Source of the DNA: Circinella minor
Taxonomy: Eukaryota; Mucoromycota; Mucoromycetes; Mucorales; Lichtheimiaceae
NCBI GenBank assembly: GCA_016758965.1
Contig: JAEPRB010000059.1
Location: forward strand, 62,001 to 126,000
Direction of reading: 5' to 3'
Length of the DNA stretch: 64,000 nucleotides
Shown one piece after another: positions 34,524 to 45,724 of this stretch. A program made the position numbers and the translations under genes. A model generated the notes under the pieces. The model searched no databases. It was not told the DNA's origin and was given only the letters and a program-made list of their open reading frames with translations. How positions within the stretch are numbered: position 1 is the first letter of the stretch; each line of letters starts with the position of its first letter.

Positions 34524-35625
34524 CATCATTCAAATGATTAATAACCGTTGCACTTTGAATAACAAGAAAAAAAAAGTAGGATCAAGAATACCATTACCAA
34601 TCGATTGGTATAGCCGTGGTTGAATTGACAGTAGCGGTATTGGAAATGTCGATAAGTGGTAATAAGTATCCTGTCTTGACCTCTGCAAAATATTATCTTG
34701 AACACATTGACTTAGAACCATTATATGATCGACTCCACATTAATAATTTTCCCCTCCATTCATGCAGCACAAAAAATAATCGTCTTGCTTTCCAACATTA
34801 TCATCACTATCACCAACAATATTCATTACCCCTTTCTTTCACCTACCAAGTGGAAATGTTTCTGGAAAGCTCCTATTCTGCCTCTTGCCCGTTCAATTTG
34901 GTAAGCGAACGTTACATGGAAAATTATCTTGTCTTCAATCCTGTATTTTATTTTATTTCATCATTTTGACAATCCTCTTTTTGGTGCCCTTGGTGATCTT
35001 GAAACAGATTCTATTTCTCAACTTTTTTTCTTGTGAAACAAAATGGGCTTATATTGGCAACAGGTTCTTTAAAAGAGGGTGTACACCTGTCTCGCAGGCT
35101 ACCATTTTCAAGTCTATTTTTGATCTTTCTTGTTCACCTCTCTCCCGTATACAAATCATTTCGGGTGGTACTATGGTAAGTATTTGGAAACCACACTGGT
35201 TATTCTGTTCCCTTTTGCTCTGCCACCATTATTGATTCTACACATAAACTTTTCATCCGCTTCCGTCAGGAAGAAACACTAGTTACACACCAACGTCCAT
35301 AAACTTTATCATCTTCTTTCTCTTACTCCTATTCAAAAACATTATATATATGAATGATATATATTTATCTACCAACCATGTATCTCGTATTTTTTGCATA
35401 GCTTATCTTTTATGGATTATACCTCCTTCATTTTCTTCCTTCATTATAGTCTGCTTATTACCGTTCCTTCACTTTATTTGTGCCTTAGAATCACTTTAAT
35501 TATCTGTTGTATCTTGCCTCTGATTTCCAACCACTGGTTCCATAATAATTTTCAGTGACCCGTCAATAAAATTCACTCAACTTCTTTTTGTGAATCTTTA
35601 AAAAAAATCTGTTACGGAATAAATA
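34524..35625 (+). mobile_element. Fragment of a LINE-type retrotransposon, copy B
   Basis: Nearly identical to 29770-30870. In the first 1.1 kb I noticed only two substitutions: AATAACCG against AGTAACCG near the start, and CAGGAAG against CAAGAAG near 35268. It contains the same KWKCFWKAPILPLARSIW patch and the same stops, so both copies descend from an already dead fragment rather than from independent retrotransposition. Confidence 0.7.
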
Positions 35626-36313
35626 TACCCAAATTGGTATTAGTCTTTCTACTCCAACAATACACTAATACCTTATTTTGTTATATACCACATTAAGCTC
35701 ACCAATTTTTTGTAACAGTATCAATAACTTTATTGATATGAACTAATGTTGGTGATTGGATATCAATCTTCGCGTCGTTCTTGTTCTTTTGTCATCCTTC
35801 CATGCAATATATATTAATCAAATTCTAGAGAAAAAACATGAATATTATTATTTTCCCTCTTTGATTTTATTTATTACCTCAACAATCTCAACAAGAAAAA
35901 TTATTCCTTCTTTTTGAATATTGATTGTTTTTCAACATACTCTGTCAATATCACAATACATTGCTTTCAAATAGAGATTTAAAAAAATTGACACCAGTTT
36001 CTTTTATCATAAAAAAAAAAAAAGATAGTTTCCACTTTTAAATCGGATTCATATCAATAATAATTACAAAAATGATTATATTTTATTATTCATAAATCCT
36101 TTTCATTCATTTAGTTTTAAATAAATAAGAATGTATATCTTATAATTAAAAGATTATAAACAAGAGTTGAAAAAAAAAGCTGGGGTAAATAATTGGAAGA
36201 TATCCAAAATAATGTTGATTAAAGGGGGGGGAACAAAAAAAAAAAAGTAGTTTGGAGGAGGAAGAAGAAGGGGAATAACAATGGTTTTTTTTTATCCAAG
36301 ATAAGAAAGACTC
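35626..36313. other. Diverged flank of LINE copy B and 3' flank of b561 gene 2
   Basis: Up to about 35990 it aligns imperfectly with 30871-31290. After that it is A+T-rich sequence with a G run near 36223, leading to the stop of the b561 gene. Confidence 0.55.
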
Positions 36314-37234
36314 CTAATTTCTTGAAACGACTGTATTATTATTACCTTTAGAAAACCCCCATTTATAAAGTCGAACACGACCTGAAATACCAATGATGAT
36401 AAATATCAAAGCAATCCAGTGACCAATCATTAATTTAGGTGACCATAAATTATTATAAATATAATCTGCTCGAATACCCAATTGTGCTGTAACCCATACA
36501 ATAATAACTAAAGTATATCCTGTCATACGATGATATTTCCATAATGATTTGGCTTTAGCAACACTACCAAAGAGATTAGGAATAAAAGCCATTGTTAATC
36601 CAAATAAAAATTGAAAAAGTAAAAAACAAAAGACAATTAATCCTAATTTTCCATGGTAACTAAAGAAAAAAAAAATAATAATAAAAAGGTTATAAGTATA
36701 TCTATGATATTCGTTTAATAATAATAAAATATTAACTTACGATGTAAAATGATCTTTATGTGAAATAGCTTTATGATACATAATTGCAGAGAAACCACCG
36801 ATAGCACATAAATAAGATAATCCAATAAATGTTGCATGTTTTTTTAAACCTTTTTCTTTTTCTTTAGGTGTACTAGTAGGTTGTAATAAAAATATACCTA
36901 AAAAAAATTATTATTATTATTATTATTATTACTATTGTTTTTACCTTTAAAACCCAACAAAAAACTTACCTTCTGTTGACAATACAACGAATGCTACCAT
37001 AAATACGGCATGATAAATAAAGACATTATACGGAAGTCTAACTAAAACTGAAATGATCAATCCAACAAACAATGCCAATCCAATTTGTGTCATTGTTCCA
37101 AAGATTGCGTCTTTCTTAATCATATTTGCTTTTTCTTTTTGTTGTTGTTGTTGTTGTTGTTGTTGTAGTTCTGTATTATTAGTGAACAAAAGAGGAGTGG
37201 TCTCTTGTTCTTGTTGCTCTTGTATATCTCTCAT
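36314..37234 (-). CDS. Cytochrome b561-like membrane protein 2, about 255 aa
   Basis: Three minus-strand exons: 37234-36970, 36897-36741 and 36659-36314. A soluble N-terminus of about 40 residues with a polyGln run (25-33) precedes six hydrophobic segments. Histidines match the paralogue: YHAVFM, KKHATFIG, YHGKLG, KYHRMTGY and GHWIAL; the GRVRLYKWG block ends the last segment. The role is the same as for paralogue 1: a probable trans-membrane electron carrier with two b haems, substrate unknown. Intron 1 (phase 1 after STEG) and intron 2 (phase 2, in the loop before TM4) are at identical sites in both genes, showing one ancestral gene. The two copies are diverged in sequence and differ in the N-terminal extension. 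Confidence 0.8.
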
Positions 37235-37366
37235 AATGATAATTTACTCCTTGGTATATATATCTTTTAATATGCAGGATAAAATTTTATTTTATTTTTA
37301 ATCAAAGTGAATATATAGAAATATAAAGAAGGAAATCCCCCTCCCCCTTTTTCATTTTAAACATTT

Positions 37367-37790
37367 ACACACTTCTTTTTTTTTTTTAGTCATTGTAACT
37401 TTTGATGATGCCATTTATAACGAATCAGAACTCCGGTTTTTTTTTTTTTTCTTGTTTTTCTTTTTAATATCATGTATAAACTACTACCTACATTTCATCA
37501 AAATAATAAAAAAAAGTTCAGGAGATTGATTTTGTTTTTTTAATGTATCAATCAACCTCTATTAAAGGAATGGATCATCTTGTTTCTTTTATTTTGCTCC
37601 TTAAAAAAAGTGATTGGCTTGTTTCCTTCCTCCATATATATAATGCTAGTTTCTTTCCCTAGCAACTTATTATTATGTACGTACGTACGTAGAAAAAAAA
37701 AACATAAATATAATGTGATAAAATAAACTCGAAGAATCCACCTTGATCTCACATGTTTATATGTATACATAGTATTAATATAGAACTTAT
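37367..37790. repeat. Dispersed segmental duplicate (partner 48735-49145)
   Basis: Shares in the same order CACACTTCTTTTT, TTTAGTCATTGTAACTTTTG, ATAACGAATCA, AGGAATGGATCATCTTG and AATAAACT..AAGAATCC with the second copy, with indels in the homopolymers. It lies upstream of the minus-strand b561 gene 2. There is no coding frame, so it is a duplicated non-coding segment. A GTACGTACGTACGTA run at about 37679 is absent from the partner. Confidence 0.75.
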
Positions 37791-40637
37791 ACTTCTTTTG
37801 GATGAACAAAAAAAAAACCGATTTTTAGAAACTAACATCATATAATAATATGTCATCATAAAGTATAAATGTGTTATGAAAAAGCTACGTATATAAAAAA
37901 TTAAAAATAAACATCAACTCTCACCTTCCATATAACATATTAATGAGAGAAGGAGTAAATTATTCTCTATGTATCCATATAAAAAGTATAAAATGTTATC
38001 ATATTAAGTATTATTAAACGACTGGTCAAGGAACACGATTCATTAATAACTACTTGTACTTATTAAAAAAAAAACAATACGTATTGATTATAGAGATGGA
38101 GTTTAATATTCTGTCTTCAAGTTCATTTGAGTAAAGGTATGTAGAACTACACATATAAAACAGTTGTTTTAGTTTTATATACCGTACTTATATTATTAAT
38201 ATATATATATATATATATTATAAAATTCATATGTGCGTATAATATATTAAAAGTCTAGGAAATTGGATATTTTAATTAAATAGGATTATAACTGTCTACA
38301 AATCATTTATACTTGAGAAAAAATCTTATACGTAACTAATGAGTGGTATTTAAAGATTCAAGTTGTGATATAAAGTAGGGTAAGAATAGACGGAAATATT
38401 TAACAAGATATAATAATGATTTAACTGAAAAAATGGTGACGAGAGGAATATATAGGTATTCAGGAGGAATTGACTCAAACCCATCAAGTACATGCGAAAC
38501 AACTGTAATGATCGACCTAATCTATTATTTACCAGCTTTTTTTTTTCAAAAGATCGACATCGACTTATCAAGTAAATGCATACACTTACTACTCCCTTAA
38601 GATTTGTCTATGTGGCTAGGTACAAGGAACCGAAATGTGAAACACTTTTTTTACATGTCGTCTTTTGACAATGCAGGTTCTCGACTTTACAAATAAATAC
38701 GCCACAATATCATTGCTTACATACCCTACTTGCCTTCATTTTTAACAAAACACCAAGATTTAAGATTGGTTTATCATCAGAAAAATGGAAGACAGTTTAG
38801 CCTCTTAGCCATCCAGATAAAATTTTCGATGAGGATGAACCAACATTAGAAGAAGCTTTAAAATTATCTATAACCACCACAACACACACACAACACGAAA
38901 AATAATTTTTATCTCTTGTCTGTCATACTAAATTAGTTTAGGTACTATGCGATGTACCATGTATCCCCTGCCGTTTTTTTTTTTCTTGTTTTACATAATA
39001 TATGTATCTTACACTATTTTTTTTTTTTGCCCTCTTACTTCCGTACTTCCAAACTAGCATAATTTTTTCCCTTACAGGGGGTTTTCAGTTATAGCCACTT
39101 TTCTATCTCTTTTAATAATAATTTCTATCCATGCATTCGTACGTAACGTAAGGTGAAACGATCGTATCCCCAATAGAGAGGTACCAATCAGAGTGTATCT
39201 TCCATTTAATAAATTTAAATTTTAAACTATAATTAATGATATCATTAGATATTAAACGTTAAATTTTCGAACAAAAAAATCTATGATATTCATCTTTTGT
39301 TAATAACTTTGGCATTGTATAAGAATAGTGATTTCTTATTGGTTGAAAATTATGGCAATAATCACACACACAAAAAAAATTCAGGGCAAACATCCATGCT
39401 TAAATTTTTGTGATCCATGTGTCACATGGGCTCATATTTCCTTTATAGATTTTGAAAGAACATTTATATTGGATGCTTAACAAAAATAAAATAAAATAAA
39501 AAGAAACCCTATCTGTACTATATAATTAATACAAAGTGTTATTTTGGTATTGAATATATATATATAAATATTTTATTTAGCTTTTTTTTTTTCTTTCTTT
39601 CAATTCAATGCTATATCTATATAAATTAAAGCTTCATAAATAAAAATGGACTCATTCATTTTGATTAATAAGCACTGTAAAAAAAAAAAAACTTGGCAAC
39701 ATTTGCTTTTACTCAAAAAATTATAATCACCTGTCCAAACACATTTTATTGATGGATGGATACTTGTGTGAGTATTGGTTGATAATTTGGTCTATACTCT
39801 TGAAAAATAGTAATAAAATTGATGTACATAATAAGGAGCTAGTAAATATCCGTTTCATTAGCATCATCATTTAAACTACGTAATATTATTATTTTATCTA
39901 ATGATTTAGGTGAATAGAAACAACTTAATCATATATTTAATATTACTGAGAAGCTATCAATTACAAATTGATTAAAACATTGAAGATTATATGTAAAACT
40001 CTGTTATTATAAAAAAATAAAAAAGTTAGTTATAATATATACGTAATATAAGTAAAAAAAAAAAAAAGTGGCATCTATTAAGGAGTCATATCAATTTGTT
40101 ACTAATTCACCGAAAAGTGTCGTATTTATAATCAAAGACTGTTTTTTTTTTGAATCAAGAATTCTATTTTTTCCAAGTTCAATCACGCTAGAAACAGGAA
40201 AACCATCTTTTCATCAAAAGAAGTAAATGCAACATAAAGAGTCTCTTTTTAGGTATAACTTTTTCAAAAAGAATTTTTTTTTTCGCCAAGTATACCGATT
40301 TTTTTTTTTTTTTTGCTGAGAAAAAAAAAAAAAAAAAAAGTAATAACTCGGTAGTTGGCGCCGGAATTACAGATTTGTGTAACTCACACATCAAATAACT
40401 ATTTTTTTTTCTCCTGTATATAAACTCTTTTTTTTTTTTAACTACGTACCCAAATAACAATACTCTTTTTCTTTCAAAAATTTTGTTGTTAACCCTGAGT
40501 TTGTACCTTAAAACAGATATAACATAACTTCCCAAATACCTCCTTCCTTTTTTTTTTTTAACTCTCTTTTTTTTTTATATATAAGTTAGTAGTTAATTTT
40601 TATCATACTAATTTATTTTTTTCGTAAAGAAAAAAAA
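37791..40637. other. Intergenic, mostly nothing recognisable
   Basis: About 2.8 kb of A+T-rich DNA upstream of the ATPase gene, with TA repeats (38199-38220), many homopolymer runs and polypyrimidine stretches. One short possible gene fragment (38811-38905) is listed separately. The last 200 bases are T-rich with TATATATAAG near 40577, and should hold the ATPase promoter. Confidence 0.5.
38811..38905 (+). pseudogene. Possible C-terminal gene fragment
   Basis: A plus-strand frame after an AG reads DKIFDEDEPTLEEALKLSIT, then a Thr/His tail and a stop. The acidic EPTLEEALKLS segment resembles a short ubiquitin-interacting-motif-like helix, but the fragment is only about 30 residues and nothing upstream extends it. 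It may be chance. Confidence 0.2.
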
Positions 40638-43600
40638 ATGACACCTACACCTATTAAAGATCAATCTGAAAGAAATGATTGGCATATTCAATCAGTAGAT
40701 AAAGTGATATCAATTTTAAATACTGATCCAGATCAAGGCTTAACTACTGAAGAAGTTGAAAAACGACAAACATTATATGGATATAATGAACTTAATGGTG
40801 ATGGTAGTGTCACTTGGCTTAAGATCTTAATTCGACAATTAGCGGATGCTATGGTAAGAATATTATATATATATATATTTCTGTTATTGATCATTGATAT
40901 AATAATATACGTACTGAAATAAATGTCAACTTTTTAGAACTGGATTTTCTTGGGATTAGGCAAGTATATACATCTTATTATATAACAAAAAAAAAATTGT
41001 GTCCACTTTCTACATATATATACTCGTTTTATAGTATGCTAATAGATATAATTATTTAGGTATTGCTTCTATGGCATTAAAAGATTATGCCACTGGTTCT
41101 TTATTATTGGCTTTAGCATTCGGAAATTTGTACTTGTCCTTTTCTCAAGAATTCGCTGCAGAACAGACTTTGGCAGCATTAAAAAATTTATCATCTCCCG
41201 AAGCAGTTGTTTTACGGGATGGTCGTGAACAAACCATTCCAAGTCGTGATATTGTTCCAGGTGATATTTTATTGGTTCAAGAAGGTGATTCCGTGGCTGC
41301 TGATGCTCGTTTAATTTATGTTTCCAATTTGGAAACAGATGAAGCCTTATTAACAGGTGAATCTTTGCCAGTACAAAAACAATTGATTGTCTTGGAAAAA
41401 GAAGGTCCGACTTTTTATATTATATTATTTTATACGTAACATGTCAAAAAAAAAATCCCCATTTTGTGTAATAGCTGACTTTTTTTTTTTTTATACAGAT
41501 GAACCATTGGGGGATCGTATTAATATGTTATATAGTTCTACTATTACTGCTAAAGGTCGTGGTAAATCTATTGTCACTGCTACGGGGTTATATACTGAAA
41601 TTGGTAAAGTAGCTGTCAAATTAGAAGAAACAGAAAGTGATACAACTCGATTACAAAAGACTTTGAATAAAATGTATCTTGGTTTGACTGGTGTTGCTGT
41701 TATTTTGGCTATTATTGTTATGGCATCCGTTAAATTCCAATTGAATATGGATATTGGCATGTATACCATTGTCGCTGCCTTATCTGTTTTACCTGCCGGT
41801 TTGACTACAGTCATGACGCTGACATTAGTGATGGGTGGAAAAGAAATGGCTGATCAAAAGGCATTGGTGCGTAAACTTAAAGTACTTGAAACTTTGGGTT
41901 CAGTGACCAATATTTTTTCTGACAAGACAGGTACTTTAACTATGGCCAAGATGGTAGTAGTTCGGTTTTGGACACCTCAAGAAGGGTTTTTTCATTGTTC
42001 TTCCAATGGTTTGGCACCTCAAGGTGATATTTATTCTATTGATGATCCCATGATTTCGGATGAAGTAGCCATAGCCACTTCATCTCCTATGGACAAAACT
42101 AGTTTATCACAAGATTTATTACAATTGATTCGTTGTTCAGCTCTTTGTAATATTTCAAGTATTCATCGAAGTGAATCTGATACTGATAGTAGTAGTGATG
42201 ATAATAAAATTCAAGGTAAAGATGAGAAGAACAAGACAACAGTCGATCATGATTCTGGGACTCAAGAAGACGAAAAAGAAAAAGAAACTGGTTCTGATGA
42301 TTGGGTAGCTAGTGGTGCACCTACTGAAGTAGCACTTCAAGTCTTTGCACACAAGTTTACTATGGGAAAGCCTGAATTGGAATCACTTGGTTGGAAACAA
42401 TTAGCTGAATATCAATTTGATTCAAGTATTAAACGTATGTCAACATTATATCGTGATGGTAAAAGTAATCAAGTCTTTTTATTTACCAAGGGTGCTGCTG
42501 AACGTGTATTACCTCTTTGTGATAATGTTGTTGGACAAGAACAAGAAAAAAATATTATGGATAAAGTTGAACAATTGGCAGCCAAAGGTTTACGTGTTAT
42601 TGCATTAGCCGTACGCAAGATAGATAATAAATATTTGGATTCTCTTAATAATGATGAAAAAGAACCACCAAAACGTGAAGACATGGAATGTCATTTGGAA
42701 TTTCTTGGCCTAACTGGTATCTATGACCCTCCACGTCCAGAATCACGTCAAGCTGTTGCCGATGCTCATCGTGCAGGTATTATGGTTCATATGTTAACAG
42801 GTGATCATCCAATTACTGCAAAAGCTATTGCGCGTGACATTCATATTTTAAATGATAAACTACTTGCCTCGGATGAAATCGACCAACTGGTTATGACTGG
42901 ACCTCAATTTGATGCATTATCTGACGAAGCCATTGATGCTTTACCTCGATTACCCGTGATTGTCGCTCGTTGTTCCCCTGACACTAAAGTAAAAATGATT
43001 GAAGCTGCTCAAAGACGTAATTTGATTTCTGCCATGACAGGTGATGGTGTCAATGATTCTCCTTCATTGCGTAGTGCTGATGTGGGTATTGCCATGGGTA
43101 AAAATGGTAGTGATGTTGCTAAACAAGCTTCCGATATTATTTTGACGGATGATAATTTCGCTACTATTATTCGTGCTATTGCTGAAGGTCGACGTATTTA
43201 TCAAAATATGCAACGGTTTTTAATGTATTATTATATTGTTTTATTGGGAATAGCAGTTATTGTTATGGTCAGTTTAGCTATTCGTGATCCTGCTGGTAAT
43301 ACTGCTGCTCCTGTGTCAACAATTCAAATGATTTTCTTATTTATTGGTAAGTAACAATGTTGTTTGATTATAAATTATACACTATAACACAAAAAAAATG
43401 ACTAAATAAAATATTTGGTATATAATAATTAGCAATTACTCCTCCTGCCGGTGCTTTGAGTGTTCAGCCTCCATCACCAACAATCATGATTGAACCACCT
43501 CGTCCACCCACTGAAAGTGTATTTAATCGAGAAATTCTTTTGGATACCTTGGTATATAGCTTGATAGCCTCATGCACTTTTGCAATTGCTTATTTTGTTC

Positions 43601-44028
43601 CATTATTTACGCTTGGTCATGGAGTTGAAGGTATCCTTTGTGACTCCCATTATCAAGAAGGAGCTTGTGATTCTTTCTATCGTGCTCGTGGTTCTCTTGT
43701 AACAGCTGTTATTCTCATTTCCATTATTATTATGACTCATTGTCGTAGTCATCGTCGTTCAGAATGGGATCGTCGTGGTATGATGGAAACCTTAAAGTCC
43801 AAATCAGTGTTTGGTACACTCGTTTTTGATCTTGTTGGTCTGGTTCTCTTTTTATATATTCCTATTGTTGCTATTCAAGGTTTTAGACAATTGGGTATTA
43901 CGTGGGAATGGGGTATGATTGTTGGTTTATCCATATTTACAGTGGTTGCTGGTGAATTTTTTAAATATCTTAAACGACATTTCATGAAACCTTTAGATAG
44001 TCATCCTGTAGATGAACTTTTGTTTTAA
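40638..44028 (+). CDS. P-type cation-transporting ATPase (type IID/ENA-like), about 1008 aa
   Basis: Exons 40638-40853, 40938-40959, 41060-41404, 41499-43346 and 43433-44028. Hallmarks are all present: N-terminal cation-ATPase domain, LLTGESLPV (actuator loop), M4 with LPAGL at about 292-296, the phosphorylation motif SDKTGTLT (Asp about 336), KGAAERVLPLCD in the nucleotide-binding domain, MLTGDHPITAKAIA and MTGDGVNDSPSL in the hinge. About ten membrane segments are plausible. The closest type is the fungal Na+/K+ ATPase class IID (ENA/ACU); the M4 core PAGL differs from the PASL I associate with ENA, so the ion is uncertain. A polar acidic insert lies in the N domain after about residue 415. 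The second exon is only 22 nt, and the intron after it begins with GC. The protein is plausibly at the plasma membrane. Confidence 0.85.
40960..41059 (+). other. GC-AG intron following a 22-nt exon in the ATPase gene
   Basis: The exon AACTGG...GGATTAG is followed by GCAAGTATAT, not GT. The acceptor is ATTTAG at 41054-41059. Splicing there gives NWIFLGLGIASMAL in frame, consistent with the first transmembrane segments. GCAAGT is the usual consensus of rare GC-AG introns. Confidence 0.75.
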
Positions 44029-44420
44029 AATTATTTTTATTATTACGTAGTTTCTTTTTTTTTCTTTGCATAACATTTTATTATCTTTTTCTCCCTCCTA
44101 CCTCTCCCTTTAATACATACAAGATTTTGTTTTTTTTTTTTTAATTATTTATAACTTTATTTCAATATTATACTCATAGTTATTATAGATTATTATTTTG
44201 AGTTTTCCTCACTATATTTATTTACCTATTTTTGCATTTATTCATTTTTTTTAATAAAAAAAAAAACAAAAACAAATTATTCACAGCAAAGAAGTACGTA
44301 GGATCATAAATGCAGTAGGGATAATAGATTGATAAGTATTTATAATGATTTTAATTGCGCTTTTTTAATGGGTTAAAAAAATTACATAATCAAAAATATA
44401 ATTAAATAAAAAAATATAAA
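44029..44420. other. 3' flank of the ATPase gene
   Basis: A+T-rich non-coding DNA with T and A runs and an AATAAAAAA-type signal near 44255. Nothing else is seen. Confidence 0.5.
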
Positions 44421-44683
44421 GCCTTATTATTATTATTTTGATAAAGGGAAAAAGCGGGGCATTGTCGGCATATATCTAATATCGCGTCCCCCCACCCATT
44501 TTTATTCTTCGCGTCTTTTTATTCACACTTGCATTTATCATTGCAATTGTTTATTTTTTCTCTCAATAGTTCTTTTTTTTTTCAAATTATCATTTTAATA
44601 TAATTCAATCTTTGTCTATATTCTTCATTGCCTTTTCTCATAAGAAAAAAAAATTCCATTATATAATTGTATAATTTATATAC
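44421..44683 (+). repeat. Orphan copy of the 5' region of the EVK-family gene (partner 49315-49569)
   Basis: Almost base-for-base identical to 49315-49569, which lies just upstream of the EVK-family start codon. Shared are GATAAAGGGAAAAAGCGGGG, CATTGTCGGCATATATC, the C run, TTCTTCGCG and GCCTTTTCTCATAAG. I noticed only a few differences (for example CCCCCCACCC against CCCCCCGCCC). The identity ends abruptly at about 44683 before any coding sequence. It is thus a promoter/5'-leader duplicate without its gene. Confidence 0.85.
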
Positions 44684-45724
44684 CCAATATCATCCTATAT
44701 AACTTAAAGGTATTAATAAACAAAAGTATGATATCAGTGACAACGTATATACACACTACGTATTTGATGTAGTAAACAATATATATTATATCAATCTACA
44801 TAGTTGATAATATACCTATTACGTGCGTCGAAACATAAATATACTTCCATATATTGCATCACATGCAAAACGTAAATATGCAAAACGTAAATATGCGAAT
44901 TTTATAAGTTTTTTTTTTATCCCGGTTCCATGAATAAAAATTGTGGATATTGAAGATACAAAACGTAGGTGTGCTAAACCCGGGGACGACTACGAATTAT
45001 CATTTCTTCCCCAATTCAACCCGAGGATAATAAATATGGTATCATATTACTGTTGTTTGCGTGGGTGAAGGAAACTTTAAAGATAATTTATGCATTGAAA
45101 TTTTATATGTTCAAATAAAGGTTTTATCGTACTATGTTTATAAAAAAAAAATAAAACCTTAATATAATAATTGTAATGTGAAATAAAGATTTATTGTCGA
45201 ATTGGAGAAAATGACACATTTGTGAAAGAAAAAGAGAGGAATAAATAAAGTAGTTTGTACTAAGTGACAAAGTCGAACTTTAACAGAAGAGAAGGTTGAC
45301 AATTCTTTGCTTTCGCATCCTTGATATTGATCCATCCATTTTATTTGTTGTTATCCATTGTATATACATTCATTATCAGCCTTGTCAAATTTATATCTTT
45401 ATAGGAAATAGTTTTATTCACTTTAAAATATTCCCCTGGGTTCAAAATCAAATCATATATCCGTACACGTTGATCACTGCCAAACTTCGAATACACTTCC
45501 ATCAGTTTCTTTCGAATCTAATAAAAAAATAGAGGCTTAATAAAATACATTCAAATAAACCCAAAAGACACATACTATAACAGTAATGTACCTGTATATA
45601 AATTCTGTTGAATATAGAGATCCCAGGGGCTTGAATATCAGCGTGTGAAACATGCAGTAAGTGATTATTATCATTTTTTTTTTTAAAAAAAAACAGATCT
45701 CTTGAGTACAATTCAAAATAATAG
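44684..45724. other. Intergenic, no gene seen
   Basis: A+T-rich DNA. A short local direct repeat ATGCAAAACGTAAAT occurs at about 44863 and 44879. No coding or RNA gene is recognisable. Confidence 0.5.
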
